Origin: Bacteroidales bacterium
GTDB lineage: Bacteria > Bacteroidota > Bacteroidia > Bacteroidales > UBA932
Reading direction: 5' to 3'
NCBI GenBank assembly: GCA_017620335.1
Contig: JAFZQO010000007.1
Location: 1-64,000 of the forward strand
Length of the DNA: 64,000 nucleotides
Shown here: positions 33,561 through 41,402 of the stretch, piece after piece
Numbering within the stretch: the stretch's first letter is position 1
Layout: the number at the start of each line of letters is the position of its first letter
Program-made: the position numbers and the translations under genes
Notes under the pieces: model-generated
Told to the model about the DNA's origin: nothing
Databases searched by the model: none
Seen by the model: the letters and a program-made list of their open reading frames with translations, nothing else

Positions 33561-34766
33561 TTAGAATCCTTCCTTCAGGAATTTCCTCAGCGAAAGATGT
33601 GTGATGCCGTTCTCGTCTCTCTGCGTCAAAAGCGGCGTGGCGCTGATGACATATTTGGGATGATTATCCTTTATCTTTTCCAGCGGCCCAAATTCACGCT
33701 GACGTGTTGATTCATCTGAGATGATGTAGCTTACTTGTACATACACAGTCTTTCCAGGTTTTGTACAAACGAAATCGACCTCTCCAGCATTTAGCACGCC
33801 TACGTGGACCTCATACCCAAGGAAACAAAGCTGCTTATAGACGGCATTCTCGATGACTTTCTCAATGTAGGAGTCCATTCCGCCTTCGGCCTTAAGATTT
33901 CTAAGACCAAGGTCATCCCAATAGACTTTCTCATTGGACTCAAAGAGTCTCTTACCGTGGATATCATAGCGAGATACGACGTCAATTAGATATGCTTCTG
34001 CGTAGAATCCTCTATACAGAAGAATCAGGTTGGAGGAAACGTTTTCTTCCTGAGATTTCATGTACTTGGAGATGCTGTTGGCAGAAGTCAATTTACCGGT
34101 GGTGTCGGCATAGAAGGCAATGAGGTTATTCAGGAACGGGATATTGCGGATATCATGACGTTCAATGATATCCTTCAGCATAATGGTGTTGAAGACACTG
34201 GTCAAATAGGCCCATACCTGCTCGTCGCTACCCAGGCCCACTTTCCGCAGACCGGGAAGGCCACCATAATTCAGATAGGTCATCAGGCTCTCATCATTGT
34301 CCGGGAGGTTATGGAACTGCAGAAATTCAGAATAGCACAGGGGATGAACCCGTACTTCCACATGGCGGCCGGAAAGGAGAGTGGCCAGCTCTCCGGAGAG
34401 CATCTTGGAATTGCTACCGGTGATGATGACATCGGTATTATCTTCCGTATACCAGTTACAGACACTTTCTTCAAACTGCTCAATCTCCTGGGCTTCGTCA
34501 ATGAGAATGCAGTTGTGTTTGCCCTGGATGAAGCGAGCCTCAATCCATGCGTCCAGATCATCCTTGGTCTTGATTTTCTTGAAGGCTTTTTTCTCCTTGT
34601 CGATGAAGATGATGTTTATATCCGGTTCATCTTTGTGTCGCTGGATGAAGTCTTTAAGGACATAGCTCTTGCCTACACGGCGAGATCCCACGAGTGCGAT
34701 GATGTTTCCTTTCCCTATCCAGGAATCAACGATATCTGCGTAATGCTGTCTAGTCAATACTTCCAT
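33561..34766 (-). CDS. ATP-binding protein, AAA_14 plus DUF4143
   Basis: A protein of 401 residues of the archaeal-type ATPase group common in Bacteroidales. The Walker A GSRRVGKSYVLKDF is near residue 27, Walker B CILIDEAQEIEQFE near 90, and IITGSNSKML the sensor strand. The C-terminal DUF4143 region carries EVDFVCTKPGKTVYVQVSYI, with the PD-(D/E)xK-like layout of this domain. Often found as single genes and linked to unknown regulatory or toxin-like roles. An operator-like palindrome overlaps its promoter (34803-34826). It converges with paralog 3. Confidence 0.85.
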   Translation of the reverse strand: MEVLTRQHYADIVDSWIGKGNIIALVGSRRVGKSYVLKDFIQRHKDEPDINIIFIDKEKKAFKKIKTKDDLDAWIEARFIQGKHNCILIDEAQEIEQFEESVCNWYTEDNTDVIITGSNSKMLSGELATLLSGRHVEVRVHPLCYSEFLQFHNLPDNDESLMTYLNYGGLPGLRKVGLGSDEQVWAYLTSVFNTIMLKDIIERHDIRNIPFLNNLIAFYADTTGKLTSANSISKYMKSQEENVSSNLILLYRGFYAEAYLIDVVSRYDIHGKRLFESNEKVYWDDLGLRNLKAEGGMDSYIEKVIENAVYKQLCFLGYEVHVGVLNAGEVDFVCTKPGKTVYVQVSYIISDESTRQREFGPLEKIKDNHPKYVISATPLLTQRDENGITHLSLRKFLKEGF

Positions 34767-34788
34767 AGTATAGATCTTTTATCCAATG

Positions 34789-34826
34789 CAAATATAGTTA
34801 AATTTTATTGTCCGCAAACAATAAAA
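34789..34826 (-). promoter_or_regulatory. Promoter with palindromic operator for the AAA_14 gene
   Basis: Minus-strand TATATTTG (34789-34796) and TTG (34815-34817) form a -7/-33 pair 18 bases apart. The repeat TTTTATTGT/ACAATAAAA (34803-34811 and 34818-34826) overlaps this spacer and the -33 box. A further half-site, ACAATAAAA, lies near 34858. The rest of 34767-34891 is AT-rich with no gene. Confidence 0.55.
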
Positions 34827-34891
34827 GCGATAAAATCGTCGTTTTCGTTGTTTACAGACAATAAAATCTCAGATTCTTCTTTTTTGTTGTC

Positions 34892-36268
34892 TTAGCGGAA
34901 GTAGTCGTACTTGTCCGTGAGCTTCTCGACCACCTCCAGAGAGTCGGCCTTGATGTACTTCTTGAGCATGGCCGGGGAGGAATGGCCGGTGACCTTCATA
35001 ATGTCATAGACGTCGATGCCGGCAAGATACATAAGCGTGGCGCCTGTACGGCGAGCAGTATGAGTGTGGATAAGCTTGTACTTCTCGATCCTCTCCTTCT
35101 TGGGCGTACCGCCCTTCGTCGTCTCAATCTCCACGAATTCCGTCAGACCGGCCTCCTTCGCGACATCCTTGATGTACCGGTTGATCACCTGGTCCTCGAG
35201 GTGGGGGAGCTGGTAGTCGTACTTCTCCAGGATCTCCTTCAATGCCGAGTTGCACGGGATGGCCACCTTGGCCCCGGTCTTCTTCTGCCGGATGTTGAGA
35301 TAGGTGATCTCCTGCTGCTCGATCCACGCCTTCTTCTTCCCTGGATTCTCCGGATCGTCCGCCTCCTTCATCACATTCTTCGTCAGCGTATCGAAATCCT
35401 CCTTCTTGATATTGTTGTAGTCCGACACGCGTTGGGCAGTCCAGACGCCAACCATAAAGATATCGCGCGCCTGCGCATGCCCGGTGCTCAACTTCGACAT
35501 ATCGACCGCCATGATCTTGTCCAGATCCTCCTGCGTCAGATAAATACTGTCTATATCCACGCGCGTACCCTTGAACTTCTTGTCCTTCCAAACATTGTTC
35601 GAATGGTATCCCTCAGTCTCTGCCGCATACAGAATGGACTTCAACTCCTTGATGCACTTGCCGACCGAATTGATCGAATACTCCTTCTTCTTGAGATAGG
35701 CGGTATAATCATAGTAGAAGTTCATATCGATATCCTTGAAATCGTAAGTCCGCCTCCTCGACTTCTGGAACATCTCGAACTGCTTCATCGCCTGCTTGAT
35801 CGCCTTCACCGTAGAGTACGCATAGTTCCGCCCCTGCTCCGTCTGCCTTGCCCCGGTCGAAATCTGCTCGATATACATCTTGATGAACTTGTTCAACGTC
35901 ATCCTCTTCGCCTCCTCCTCCTTCCTGGCCTTCTCCTCAGCTTTCTTCTTCTGGGCTGCCTTGGCTTCAGCGTAGACTATCGAGTCGATTATCCCGCGCA
36001 TCTCATCCTTGGTGATCGGAGAATCGTTGTTCAATGTCAGGTCAAGACTCTTCCTGATCGCATCCATCTTCTCCGTCAGCTCTGGATAAGCATTGCGGAA
36101 GTTATTCATGGTGGTAGAACTCTTCTTTGACTTATTCCACGCCTGGATATCGACAGACAAGGCTGAAGCGACCTTGTAGTTGATCCCATGCTTGCGAGAC
36201 TGTAAACGAACGAAGAGGGTTGCTTCACCCTTCTTCTCCTCCGACATTAAAAAGAAACTTGTAGCCAT
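34892..36268 (-). CDS. int: Tyrosine-type site-specific integrase
   Basis: Recombinase of 458 residues that inserts and excises the element at tRNA-Cys. An N-terminal arm-binding region (about 1-60) and a core-binding helical domain (about 110-200) precede the catalytic domain: Arg in WTAQRVSDYNN near 277, HTARRTGATLMY (His-x2-Arg) near 400, GHSSPAML, and the nucleophile Tyr in KKYIKADS near 442. The start at 36268 is preferred to 36292 because a TATATTTG -7 box ends at 36295 and the predicted mRNA start would lie at or after the longer start. It faces away from attR, next to the arm repeats. Confidence 0.93.
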   Translation of the reverse strand: MATSFFLMSEEKKGEATLFVRLQSRKHGINYKVASALSVDIQAWNKSKKSSTTMNNFRNAYPELTEKMDAIRKSLDLTLNNDSPITKDEMRGIIDSIVYAEAKAAQKKKAEEKARKEEEAKRMTLNKFIKMYIEQISTGARQTEQGRNYAYSTVKAIKQAMKQFEMFQKSRRRTYDFKDIDMNFYYDYTAYLKKKEYSINSVGKCIKELKSILYAAETEGYHSNNVWKDKKFKGTRVDIDSIYLTQEDLDKIMAVDMSKLSTGHAQARDIFMVGVWTAQRVSDYNNIKKEDFDTLTKNVMKEADDPENPGKKKAWIEQQEITYLNIRQKKTGAKVAIPCNSALKEILEKYDYQLPHLEDQVINRYIKDVAKEAGLTEFVEIETTKGGTPKKERIEKYKLIHTHTARRTGATLMYLAGIDVYDIMKVTGHSSPAMLKKYIKADSLEVVEKLTDKYDYFR

Positions 36269-36294
36269 AACACAATCCGTTTTCGAACTCATTA

Positions 36295-36346
36295 CAAATA
36301 TAAGAAAAAAACCGGAAAAGTTGGCTACATCTTGGCTACATTTTTC
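36295..36346 (-). promoter_or_regulatory. Integrase promoter and attR-side arm repeats
   Basis: TATATTTG on the minus strand (36295-36302) is the -7 box. Directly upstream lies the 31-base block 36316-36346 with two TTGGCTACAT repeats, identical to that at 13393. Integrase or excisionase binding there could repress integrase transcription. Confidence 0.65.
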
Positions 36347-36444
36347 GAAAACTCGCGAAACGCCGCGAAAACCACAAGCAGTTAAACCATTGATTTACAG
36401 ATGTTCCCTTTTTCATCCCTTTCCACCCTCACCCACAAACGAGG

Positions 36445-36459
36445 TCCGCTAGGCACCTC
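36445..36459. other. attR core
   Basis: Exact 15-base copy of the tRNA-Cys 3' end at 13336-13350, marking the right boundary. After it the bases read GGAATC, the displaced chromosomal flank. Confidence 0.9.
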
Positions 36460-36464
36460 GGAAT

Positions 36465-36499
36465 CGCCTCTGCAGCTTACTGCAGGGGCGTTTTCTTTT
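36465..36499 (+). terminator. Displaced native tRNA-Cys terminator
   Basis: An 11-bp stem (36465-36475 with 36480-36490) followed by TTTTCTTTT, at the same distance from the core as the terminator at 13357. It was probably behind tRNA-Cys before integration and also faces the convergent DUF5131 gene. Confidence 0.7.
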
Positions 36500-36518
36500 C
36501 TAATGTACCTCGATGAGA

Positions 36519-37322
36519 TTAATCGTGGTAGTCGCTGTCTTTCCATTCGTACCTGACGGTCTCGGGTACGAGGTATCTGCCTATCTTGTAGTCGATATCG
36601 GCCTTGTGGGCCTGGCTGAGCTGGTAGCAGCGCGGGATCCGGTACATCTTCCCGTCCTTGATGAACCGGGCGCCGGTTTGGTGGAAGCGGAAGGCCACTC
36701 CTTTTGAAACGCACTGCTCCCTGAGTGCGAGTATCCAGTCATAGTCGCAGGGCCTGGCATCAGCCCCCGACTCGCCGCCGACCGACACTTCCTCAATGGT
36801 GTCGTCCAGGTATGGGGTAAGGTCCACCGCGGTGATCATGGGGGAGACGATGATGCTCTTGTGCTTGATTGGAAGGGAGAGGAAGATGGGCAGGCGGTAG
36901 TCCGCCATGGCCTGGTTCTCCACGGTACAGCCCACGATGACATTGTCGTAGCCGTCGCCCCAGTCGTCGGGCACGCACTCCATGAAACGGTCGATGCGCT
37001 TGGTGAAGAAGTAGAAATATAGGTCGCTTCTCCTTTTCATCATCAGCCAGCATTCGGGCCTCCACTGGTCCGCATCCTTCAGGAGGAAATCGGAGGTGAA
37101 GCAGGTGAAAACGACCTTCCCGCTATCAATCTTCCAAGACCTGTCCCGCTTGCGCTTTATCGGAAGGTAGAAGTTGCCGGTCTTCCTGCACTCGCTGCTG
37201 GAAATCTCGCTGCCGTACATTTCGTCCTGGCGATAGACATAGCAGTACTTGCACCCGGGGCTTATCTTGGTGCAGCCGTGCCAGGGATTCCAGTCGGCGT
37301 ATATCTCCCAGTTCTCGGACAT
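36519..37322 (-). CDS. DUF5131 (phage Gp37/Gp68-like) family protein
   Basis: A protein of 267 residues. The start ENWEIYADWNPWHGCTKISPGCKYCYVYRQ contains the family hallmark with three cysteines (GCTKISPGCKYCY) like a radical-SAM-type cluster site. Later blocks FTKRIDRFMECVP, VGCTVENQ and SVGGESGADARPCDYDWI also belong to this family. Members occur in phages and chromosomes and lack a confirmed function. It lies immediately outside attR, read toward the element, and is six bases from the TfoX-like gene with which it probably shares a transcript. Confidence 0.87.
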   Translation of the reverse strand: MSENWEIYADWNPWHGCTKISPGCKYCYVYRQDEMYGSEISSSECRKTGNFYLPIKRKRDRSWKIDSGKVVFTCFTSDFLLKDADQWRPECWLMMKRRSDLYFYFFTKRIDRFMECVPDDWGDGYDNVIVGCTVENQAMADYRLPIFLSLPIKHKSIIVSPMITAVDLTPYLDDTIEEVSVGGESGADARPCDYDWILALREQCVSKGVAFRFHQTGARFIKDGKMYRIPRCYQLSQAHKADIDYKIGRYLVPETVRYEWKDSDYHD

Positions 37323-37328
37323 GGCGGC

Positions 37329-37850
37329 CTAATCCAGCGTCTTGTAAGCCTCGACTGCATCCCGGAAGGTCTTCCCGGCGTTCTCGTTCAGCCATTTCTG
37401 GAATCCTACCCTGAAACGGAATCCGTCGCCCAGGTAGCGGACGAAGAAGGCCCTGAGTTCCTGGGAACAGACGATACCCTTGGGAATGAAATCGTCAAGC
37501 GAGGAAGGGACGAACTTGTCCCTCGTGACCATAGGATTCTTCCTGGTCTTAGTTTTCGAAAGTGAAGGCATCGTGGCCCTGACAAGGGCGGTCAGATACT
37601 CCCGGTCGTCCACGTCGCCGATGTAGAAATGCTCCTTTGCACCGGGGTAGGGGGAGCGCATGTCGACTTCTTTCAGGACGGCCGCACCAGTGTACGTTGG
37701 CTTGACATAGAGGTTGTTGTCGCAAATGAGGCCGAAGATGGTGCCGTCGCAGTAGATGCAGTAATCTCCCATCATCTTCCTGACGGTGATGTCCCCCGCG
37801 CCGGAGCACTGGTCCACTATGAACTGTACGAAATCAGGGTTGCTGGCCAT
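37329..37850 (-). CDS. TfoX N-terminal-like protein with C-terminal DUF6434-like region
   Basis: A protein of 173 residues. The TfoX/Sxy-type part is visible as FVQFIVDQCSGAGDITVRKMMGDYCIYCDG, then KPTYTGAAVLKEVDMRSPYPGAKEHF (about residues 5-95). A second part KFVPSSLDDFIPKGIVC with FQKWLNENAGKTFRDAVEAY looks like the DUF6434 module. TfoX in gamma-proteobacteria activates competence genes; in Bacteroidales these small proteins have no proven role. ATG 37850 is chosen over 37907 because it lies after a TATATTTG -7 box (37868-37875). Divergent from the GH43 gene. Confidence 0.82.
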   Translation of the reverse strand: MASNPDFVQFIVDQCSGAGDITVRKMMGDYCIYCDGTIFGLICDNNLYVKPTYTGAAVLKEVDMRSPYPGAKEHFYIGDVDDREYLTALVRATMPSLSKTKTRKNPMVTRDKFVPSSLDDFIPKGIVCSQELRAFFVRYLGDGFRFRVGFQKWLNENAGKTFRDAVEAYKTLD

Positions 37851-37867
37851 AAGCGTTCTATTCTGTG

Positions 37868-37915
37868 CAAATATACTGAAAGACTTCCATATAAGGTGCA
37901 ATTTCACTATCTTTG
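37868..37915. promoter_or_regulatory. Divergent promoters of the TfoX-like and GH43 genes
   Basis: Minus-strand TATATTTG (37868-37875) for the TfoX-like gene and plus-strand TATCTTTG (37908-37915) for GH43, each 18-43 bases from its start codon. Confidence 0.55.
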
Positions 37916-37957
37916 CTTACGTACCGCATACGGATATACACGCTAAACATAACCATT

Positions 37958-39472
37958 ATGAAAAAAACAATCGTTCTTGCAGCCGCCGTGCTTCTGTCGG
38001 CCGGACTGCTGAATGCCCAGACCCTGGGCAGGGATGCGCGCTACTGCAATCCGCTTCCCATGGAAATCGGACAGGGAAGCGCCTCCGGAGACGTGAGCGT
38101 CTTCCAGTGGGAGGGCAAGTATTACATGTTCTGCACCGGCGGAGGCGCATGGGTCTCTTCCGACATGCTCAACTGGGAGTATCACTATGTGGCGGGCGTC
38201 CCCGTAGCGCCCGACGTATGCCCCTACAACGGCAAGTTCTACATGACGGGCAACAGCAGCAACGTCTGGGTGGCAGACAATCCGCTTGGACCGTACGAGG
38301 TCCTCGGGCAGTGGAAGGGCACCCCTGACCGCGAGCACGGCTGGAGCCAGGGCTTCGACCCCCACATCTATGTAGACGAGGACAACCAGCCCTACCTTTT
38401 CTGGCCGGGAATGGCCATCAGCGGCATTTACTCCGTCAAACTTGACCCGAACGACATAACACAGTTCGTGGGCCCCGTGACGCACCATTTCAGCTTCAAC
38501 CCCGACCACATCTGGGAGCGTCAGGGAGAGATGAACGAGTTCCCCGACGTCGCCTGGATCGAAGGCCCTTGGATCTACAAGCTCAACGGGACCTATTACC
38601 TCCAGTATTCCGCCTCAGGAACGCAGTGGAGGACCTATGCGGAAGGTTATTATAAGTCGAAAAATGTCCAGGGACCGTATGAGTACGCGCCGAACAACCC
38701 GTTGCTCCGCCGTACCGACGGTATCGTGACCGGCCCTGCGCACGGAAGCATGGTGACGGGCCCTGACGGCAATATCTGGCAGTTCTACACCATAGTCCTG
38801 CGCAGCGGCGGACGCCGCATCGGCATGGACCGCGTGACCGTCGACGGTGACGGCAACCTCGTCTGCAACGTGACCGACACGCCCCAGTGGGCTCCCGGCG
38901 TTGTCAAGGATCCCGCCAAGGGCGATTCAGGATCGCTGATCGTATCCGTCGGCAAAACTACGAGGAGCACGGGCGGGGGAGCGCCCGGAGCCGCGAAGGT
39001 GGCTTCGAGCTCCAAGCCCGGAAGGGGCCCGGAATACGCGCTTGACAATTCCACGGCGACCTGGTGGGAGCCGGAGGATGACGACGCCAATCCTACGCTT
39101 ACCATCAGCCTGTCGCCGGCCGTGGACCGCGACAGGGTGCAGACCTTCAAGATCGACGGCTCGCGTCTTCTCTTCGGCGGCAGCGGAAGGGGATTCTCCG
39201 GCTCAGCCGGGACTCCGATATACAAGTACAGGATTGAGGTTTCGATGGACGGCGAGAATTTCAGTACCGTGCTCGACACGTCCGGTAATACCGTTCCTAG
39301 GAACGTGGTCTTCGACGAGATCACGCCCGTCGAGTGCCGCTATGTCCGCCTGACCATGCTCGACTGGCCCAAGGGCAGCCCCCTGAGCATACTTGATTTC
39401 TCCGTGTTCGGGAAGGCCACCGGGTACTCGCCCTCGCAGGTGCCGGTCCCGACGCCGAAGAAAATGAACTGA
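37958..39472 (+). CDS. GH43-family glycoside hydrolase with F5/8 type C-like domain
   Basis: Secreted enzyme of 504 residues: signal peptide to about residue 20 (SAGLLNAQ), then a five-bladed propeller hydrolase. SASGDVSVFQWEGKYYMF near 38 carries the catalytic base Asp, and WIEGPWIYKLNGTYYLQYS near 190 the general acid Glu. A C-terminal beta-sandwich (about 355-495), rich in RYVRLTMLDWPKG, is of the F5/8 type C carbohydrate-binding kind. Likely acts on arabinose- or xylose-containing side chains; the exact linkage is unknown. It has its own promoter and no transport genes beside it. Confidence 0.88.
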   Translation: MKKTIVLAAAVLLSAGLLNAQTLGRDARYCNPLPMEIGQGSASGDVSVFQWEGKYYMFCTGGGAWVSSDMLNWEYHYVAGVPVAPDVCPYNGKFYMTGNSSNVWVADNPLGPYEVLGQWKGTPDREHGWSQGFDPHIYVDEDNQPYLFWPGMAISGIYSVKLDPNDITQFVGPVTHHFSFNPDHIWERQGEMNEFPDVAWIEGPWIYKLNGTYYLQYSASGTQWRTYAEGYYKSKNVQGPYEYAPNNPLLRRTDGIVTGPAHGSMVTGPDGNIWQFYTIVLRSGGRRIGMDRVTVDGDGNLVCNVTDTPQWAPGVVKDPAKGDSGSLIVSVGKTTRSTGGGAPGAAKVASSSKPGRGPEYALDNSTATWWEPEDDDANPTLTISLSPAVDRDRVQTFKIDGSRLLFGGSGRGFSGSAGTPIYKYRIEVSMDGENFSTVLDTSGNTVPRNVVFDEITPVECRYVRLTMLDWPKGSPLSILDFSVFGKATGYSPSQVPVPTPKKMN

Positions 39473-40516
39473 TTACCGCTTCAGATAGTCCAGATACCGG
39501 GAAATCTCGGTGTCGATGGCTTCTGGGTTTATGCAGTCGTCCCCGCAGAAGGGGACGACTGTTATTTTGTCCTTCGTGGAGGACCAGTTGCCCGCGGCCC
39601 TGCCGTCCGCGAGGACGACGGGCCAGAAGATGCCCCTGTTGTTGTGGGCGCGGTGGGAATGCTCCTGAGGAAGGACTATGTCCCGGCTCTTGTAGCTTAT
39701 GAGGTATTCGTCGAAGGGAGGGAGCAGGATGCAGCGGCCCTTGCGGAATCCCCGGGTGCGGGCGTCGTCCATAAGATAGAACTCCCTGCCGTGCCATTTC
39801 TCCGTATGGAGCCGGTCGCCGAGCAGGCCGATGCCCCTGCGGCAGTCGCCCATGCTCAGCCCGCTCCACCACGCGAAGTCCTCCAGCGTAGCGGGCTGGG
39901 CATGGCGGAAATACTTGAGAGTGAGGTGCATCAGGGCCTCGTCGCGGTCGAAGGACTTCCGTTCCGACAACTTGTCAGTCGAGAGCGAATAGCTCGCCTT
40001 CACCGGCAGCAGGTCCCCGCTGCAGAGCACTCCGTCGAACTCCGACATCCGGATATGGTACGAAAGCCTGTGGTCGTCCATGCTTATGCCTCGCTCCGCC
40101 AGGCCGCGGACTATGTCCTCCTTCGTCGCGCTCCTTTTGTCTCCGACGATCCGGCAAAGCATTTCCCGGATGCGGAAAAGTTCTTCGTCAGGGATGCTGA
40201 TCCCATTGCCGGCCATCCAGCCCCTGGTCACCGCAACGGCCTTGGGACTGCAAAGCCCCACCATCTGCCAGTAGTCTTCGGCCGAAACCAGCTGCCAGGT
40301 GCCGCGCATCAGATGGAAGCGGACGATTTCCCCACTGTCAAACGCCTTCTTGAACGCGCTGAGAGAGGGTTTCTTCGTGCGCATCGCCACTGCCCAGCGC
40401 ATACCCTTTGTATCCTGGGCCTGCATCGCGCCCATCCAGCCCACCACTTCCTTGGGGGTGGAGAACTGCGGGCATATAAGCTGCTGGCTCAGCAGGCGTC
40501 GGGAAACGGGATCCAT
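39473..40516 (-). CDS. Winged-helix DNA-glycosylase-like protein (AlkZ/HTH_42 family)
   Basis: A protein of 347 residues of the AlkZ-type HTH_42 family, whose characterised members remove alkylated or crosslinked bases from DNA. The catalytic-type Gln-x-Gln motif is read as GAMQAQDTKGMRWA near residue 30. Other family blocks are FHLMRGTWQLVSAEDY, HAQPATLEDFAWWSGLS and LLPPFDEYLISYKSRD. No resistance or biosynthetic cluster lies near, so it is a general repair-type copy. The stop is one base past the GH43 stop on the other strand, tightly convergent. Confidence 0.87.
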   Translation of the reverse strand: MDPVSRRLLSQQLICPQFSTPKEVVGWMGAMQAQDTKGMRWAVAMRTKKPSLSAFKKAFDSGEIVRFHLMRGTWQLVSAEDYWQMVGLCSPKAVAVTRGWMAGNGISIPDEELFRIREMLCRIVGDKRSATKEDIVRGLAERGISMDDHRLSYHIRMSEFDGVLCSGDLLPVKASYSLSTDKLSERKSFDRDEALMHLTLKYFRHAQPATLEDFAWWSGLSMGDCRRGIGLLGDRLHTEKWHGREFYLMDDARTRGFRKGRCILLPPFDEYLISYKSRDIVLPQEHSHRAHNNRGIFWPVVLADGRAAGNWSSTKDKITVVPFCGDDCINPEAIDTEISRYLDYLKR

Positions 40517-40568
40517 GTAAATCGGGATTTATCTGACAAGCAATATACGGAAAAAACGGCAAAAACGC

Positions 40569-40576
40569 TAAATTTG
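40569..40576 (+). promoter_or_regulatory. ridA-rhaM promoter
   Basis: TAAATTTG -7 box 33 bases before the ridA ATG at 40610. Confidence 0.5.
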
Positions 40577-40609
40577 TGATTGAAAGAATCCATTGAAAAA
40601 GCCTTGAAC

Positions 40610-40993
40610 ATGAAACCAGTCAGCACTTCCAAAGCACCGGCCGCCATCGGCCCCTACAGCCAGGCCATAGACAGCGGCGCCGGCCTCGTTTTCCTTTCCG
40701 GACAGCTTCCCATCGATCCCGCTACCGGCTCATTTCCGGAAGGGGGAGTAAAGGAGCAGACGCGCCAGTCCCTGCTTAACGTCCAGGCCATATTGGACGC
40801 CGCCGGCCTGTCCCTCACCAACGTCGTCAAGACGACGGTATTCCTTGCGGACATGGGGGATTTCGCCGCGATGAACGAGGTATATGCACAGTTCTTCTCC
40901 GAGCCGTTCCCGGCGCGCAGCGCAGTGGCCGTCAAGACTCTCCCCAAAGGCGCGCTCGTCGAGATCGAGTGCATCGCAGCGAAAGTGTCATGA
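40610..40993 (+). CDS. ridA: RidA-family reactive intermediate deaminase
   Basis: Trimeric cytoplasmic enzyme that hydrolyses reactive enamines or imines made by PLP-dependent dehydratases. The 127-residue protein begins [20 protein letters not shown], the standard RidA start, and contains [15 protein letters not shown] and the substrate-binding Arg in [21 protein letters not shown] near residue 105. The ATG at 40610 is chosen over a TTG at 40580 because only it matches family length. It overlaps the following mutarotase gene by four bases. Confidence 0.94.
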   Translation: MKPVSTSKAPAAIGPYSQAIDSGAGLVFLSGQLPIDPATGSFPEGGVKEQTRQSLLNVQAILDAAGLSLTNVVKTTVFLADMGDFAAMNEVYAQFFSEPFPARSAVAVKTLPKGALVEIECIAAKVS

Positions 40994-41319
40994 AAAGGTT
41001 CTGCCAGACACTGGAACTCGTCGATGACGAAGAATTGATTGAGAAGTACTGTGAGGTGCACCGTCACGTGTGGCCGGAGGTGATAGCCGGCCAGCGCGAG
41101 GTGGGTATAATTGATATGCAGATCTACTGCCACGGACGGCGGCTCTTCATGATTTGCGACACGGTCGACGGCTTCGACTGGGAGCGGGACATGGCGCGGC
41201 TCGCTACACTGCCACGGCAGGCGGAGTGGGAGGCGTATGTGGCTCAGTTCCAGGGCTGCCCGGCCGACGCTCCGTCGTCGGCGAAGTGGCAGCTGATGGA
41301 GAAGATATTCCAGCAGTAG
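40990..41319 (+). CDS. rhaM: L-rhamnose mutarotase
   Basis: A 109-residue enzyme that interconverts alpha and beta L-rhamnose. Conserved blocks [21 protein letters not shown] and a tail [15 protein letters not shown], with the closing [13 protein letters not shown], fit the family; the catalytic-type His is in HRHVWPE near residue 22. ATG at 40990 overlaps ridA's stop, so the two are coupled. No rhamnose isomerase or kinase is beside it, but rfbA and rfbB of dTDP-rhamnose synthesis are downstream, which may be coincidental. Confidence 0.9.
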   Translation: MKRFCQTLELVDDEELIEKYCEVHRHVWPEVIAGQREVGIIDMQIYCHGRRLFMICDTVDGFDWERDMARLATLPRQAEWEAYVAQFQGCPADAPSSAKWQLMEKIFQQ

Positions 41320-41320
41320 C

Positions 41321-41401
41321 GCCCGCAGGGTCGGGCGTTTTTATGGGTACCCTGCGGGTAAATGCCCGCAGGGTAGGGCGTTTTTGGGCATACCCTGCGG
41401 G
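41321..41401. repeat. Tandem REP-like palindrome pair, locus 1
   Basis: Two 38-base units (41321-41358 and 41364-41401), five bases apart. Each begins GCCCGCAGGGT and ends TACCCTGCGGG so that its ends pair, with GGGCGTTTTT inside. The same two-unit form recurs at 50285-50365. It lies between convergent genes and may also end transcription. Confidence 0.8.
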
Positions 41402-41402
41402 A

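Larger units (their letters stand above)
13336..36459. mobile_element. Integrated 23.1-kb element in tRNA-Cys, candidate phage satellite
   Basis: Boundaries are set by the 15-base repeat of the tRNA-Cys 3' end. The element encodes a tyrosine integrase at its right end, an excisionase-like HTH, a RecA-fold replication ATPase and a primase-like protein, an endolysin/holin/spanin-like lysis set, proteins that may be virion parts, a type I R-M cargo with ASCH domains, and a large structured non-coding stretch. No relaxase, terminase, portal, protease or recognised major capsid gene is seen. This pattern suggests a helper-dependent satellite; a mobilizable element that lost its mob genes is the main alternative. 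Confidence 0.85.

Noticed and set aside
13336-36459. A complete prophage
   Set aside because: No terminase, portal, protease, tape-measure or clear capsid gene is present in 23 kb, despite the lysis-like genes.
13336-36459. Conjugative or mobilizable transposon
   Set aside because: No relaxase, coupling protein or Tra genes were found; kept only as a decayed alternative.
39473-40579. Plus-strand frame of 311 codons opposite the AlkZ-like gene
   Set aside because: It is the complement shadow of a well-recognised gene; its translation has no motif.
40510-40580. TTG start at 40580 for ridA
   Set aside because: It adds ten residues not found in the RidA family, whose start matches the ATG at 40610.
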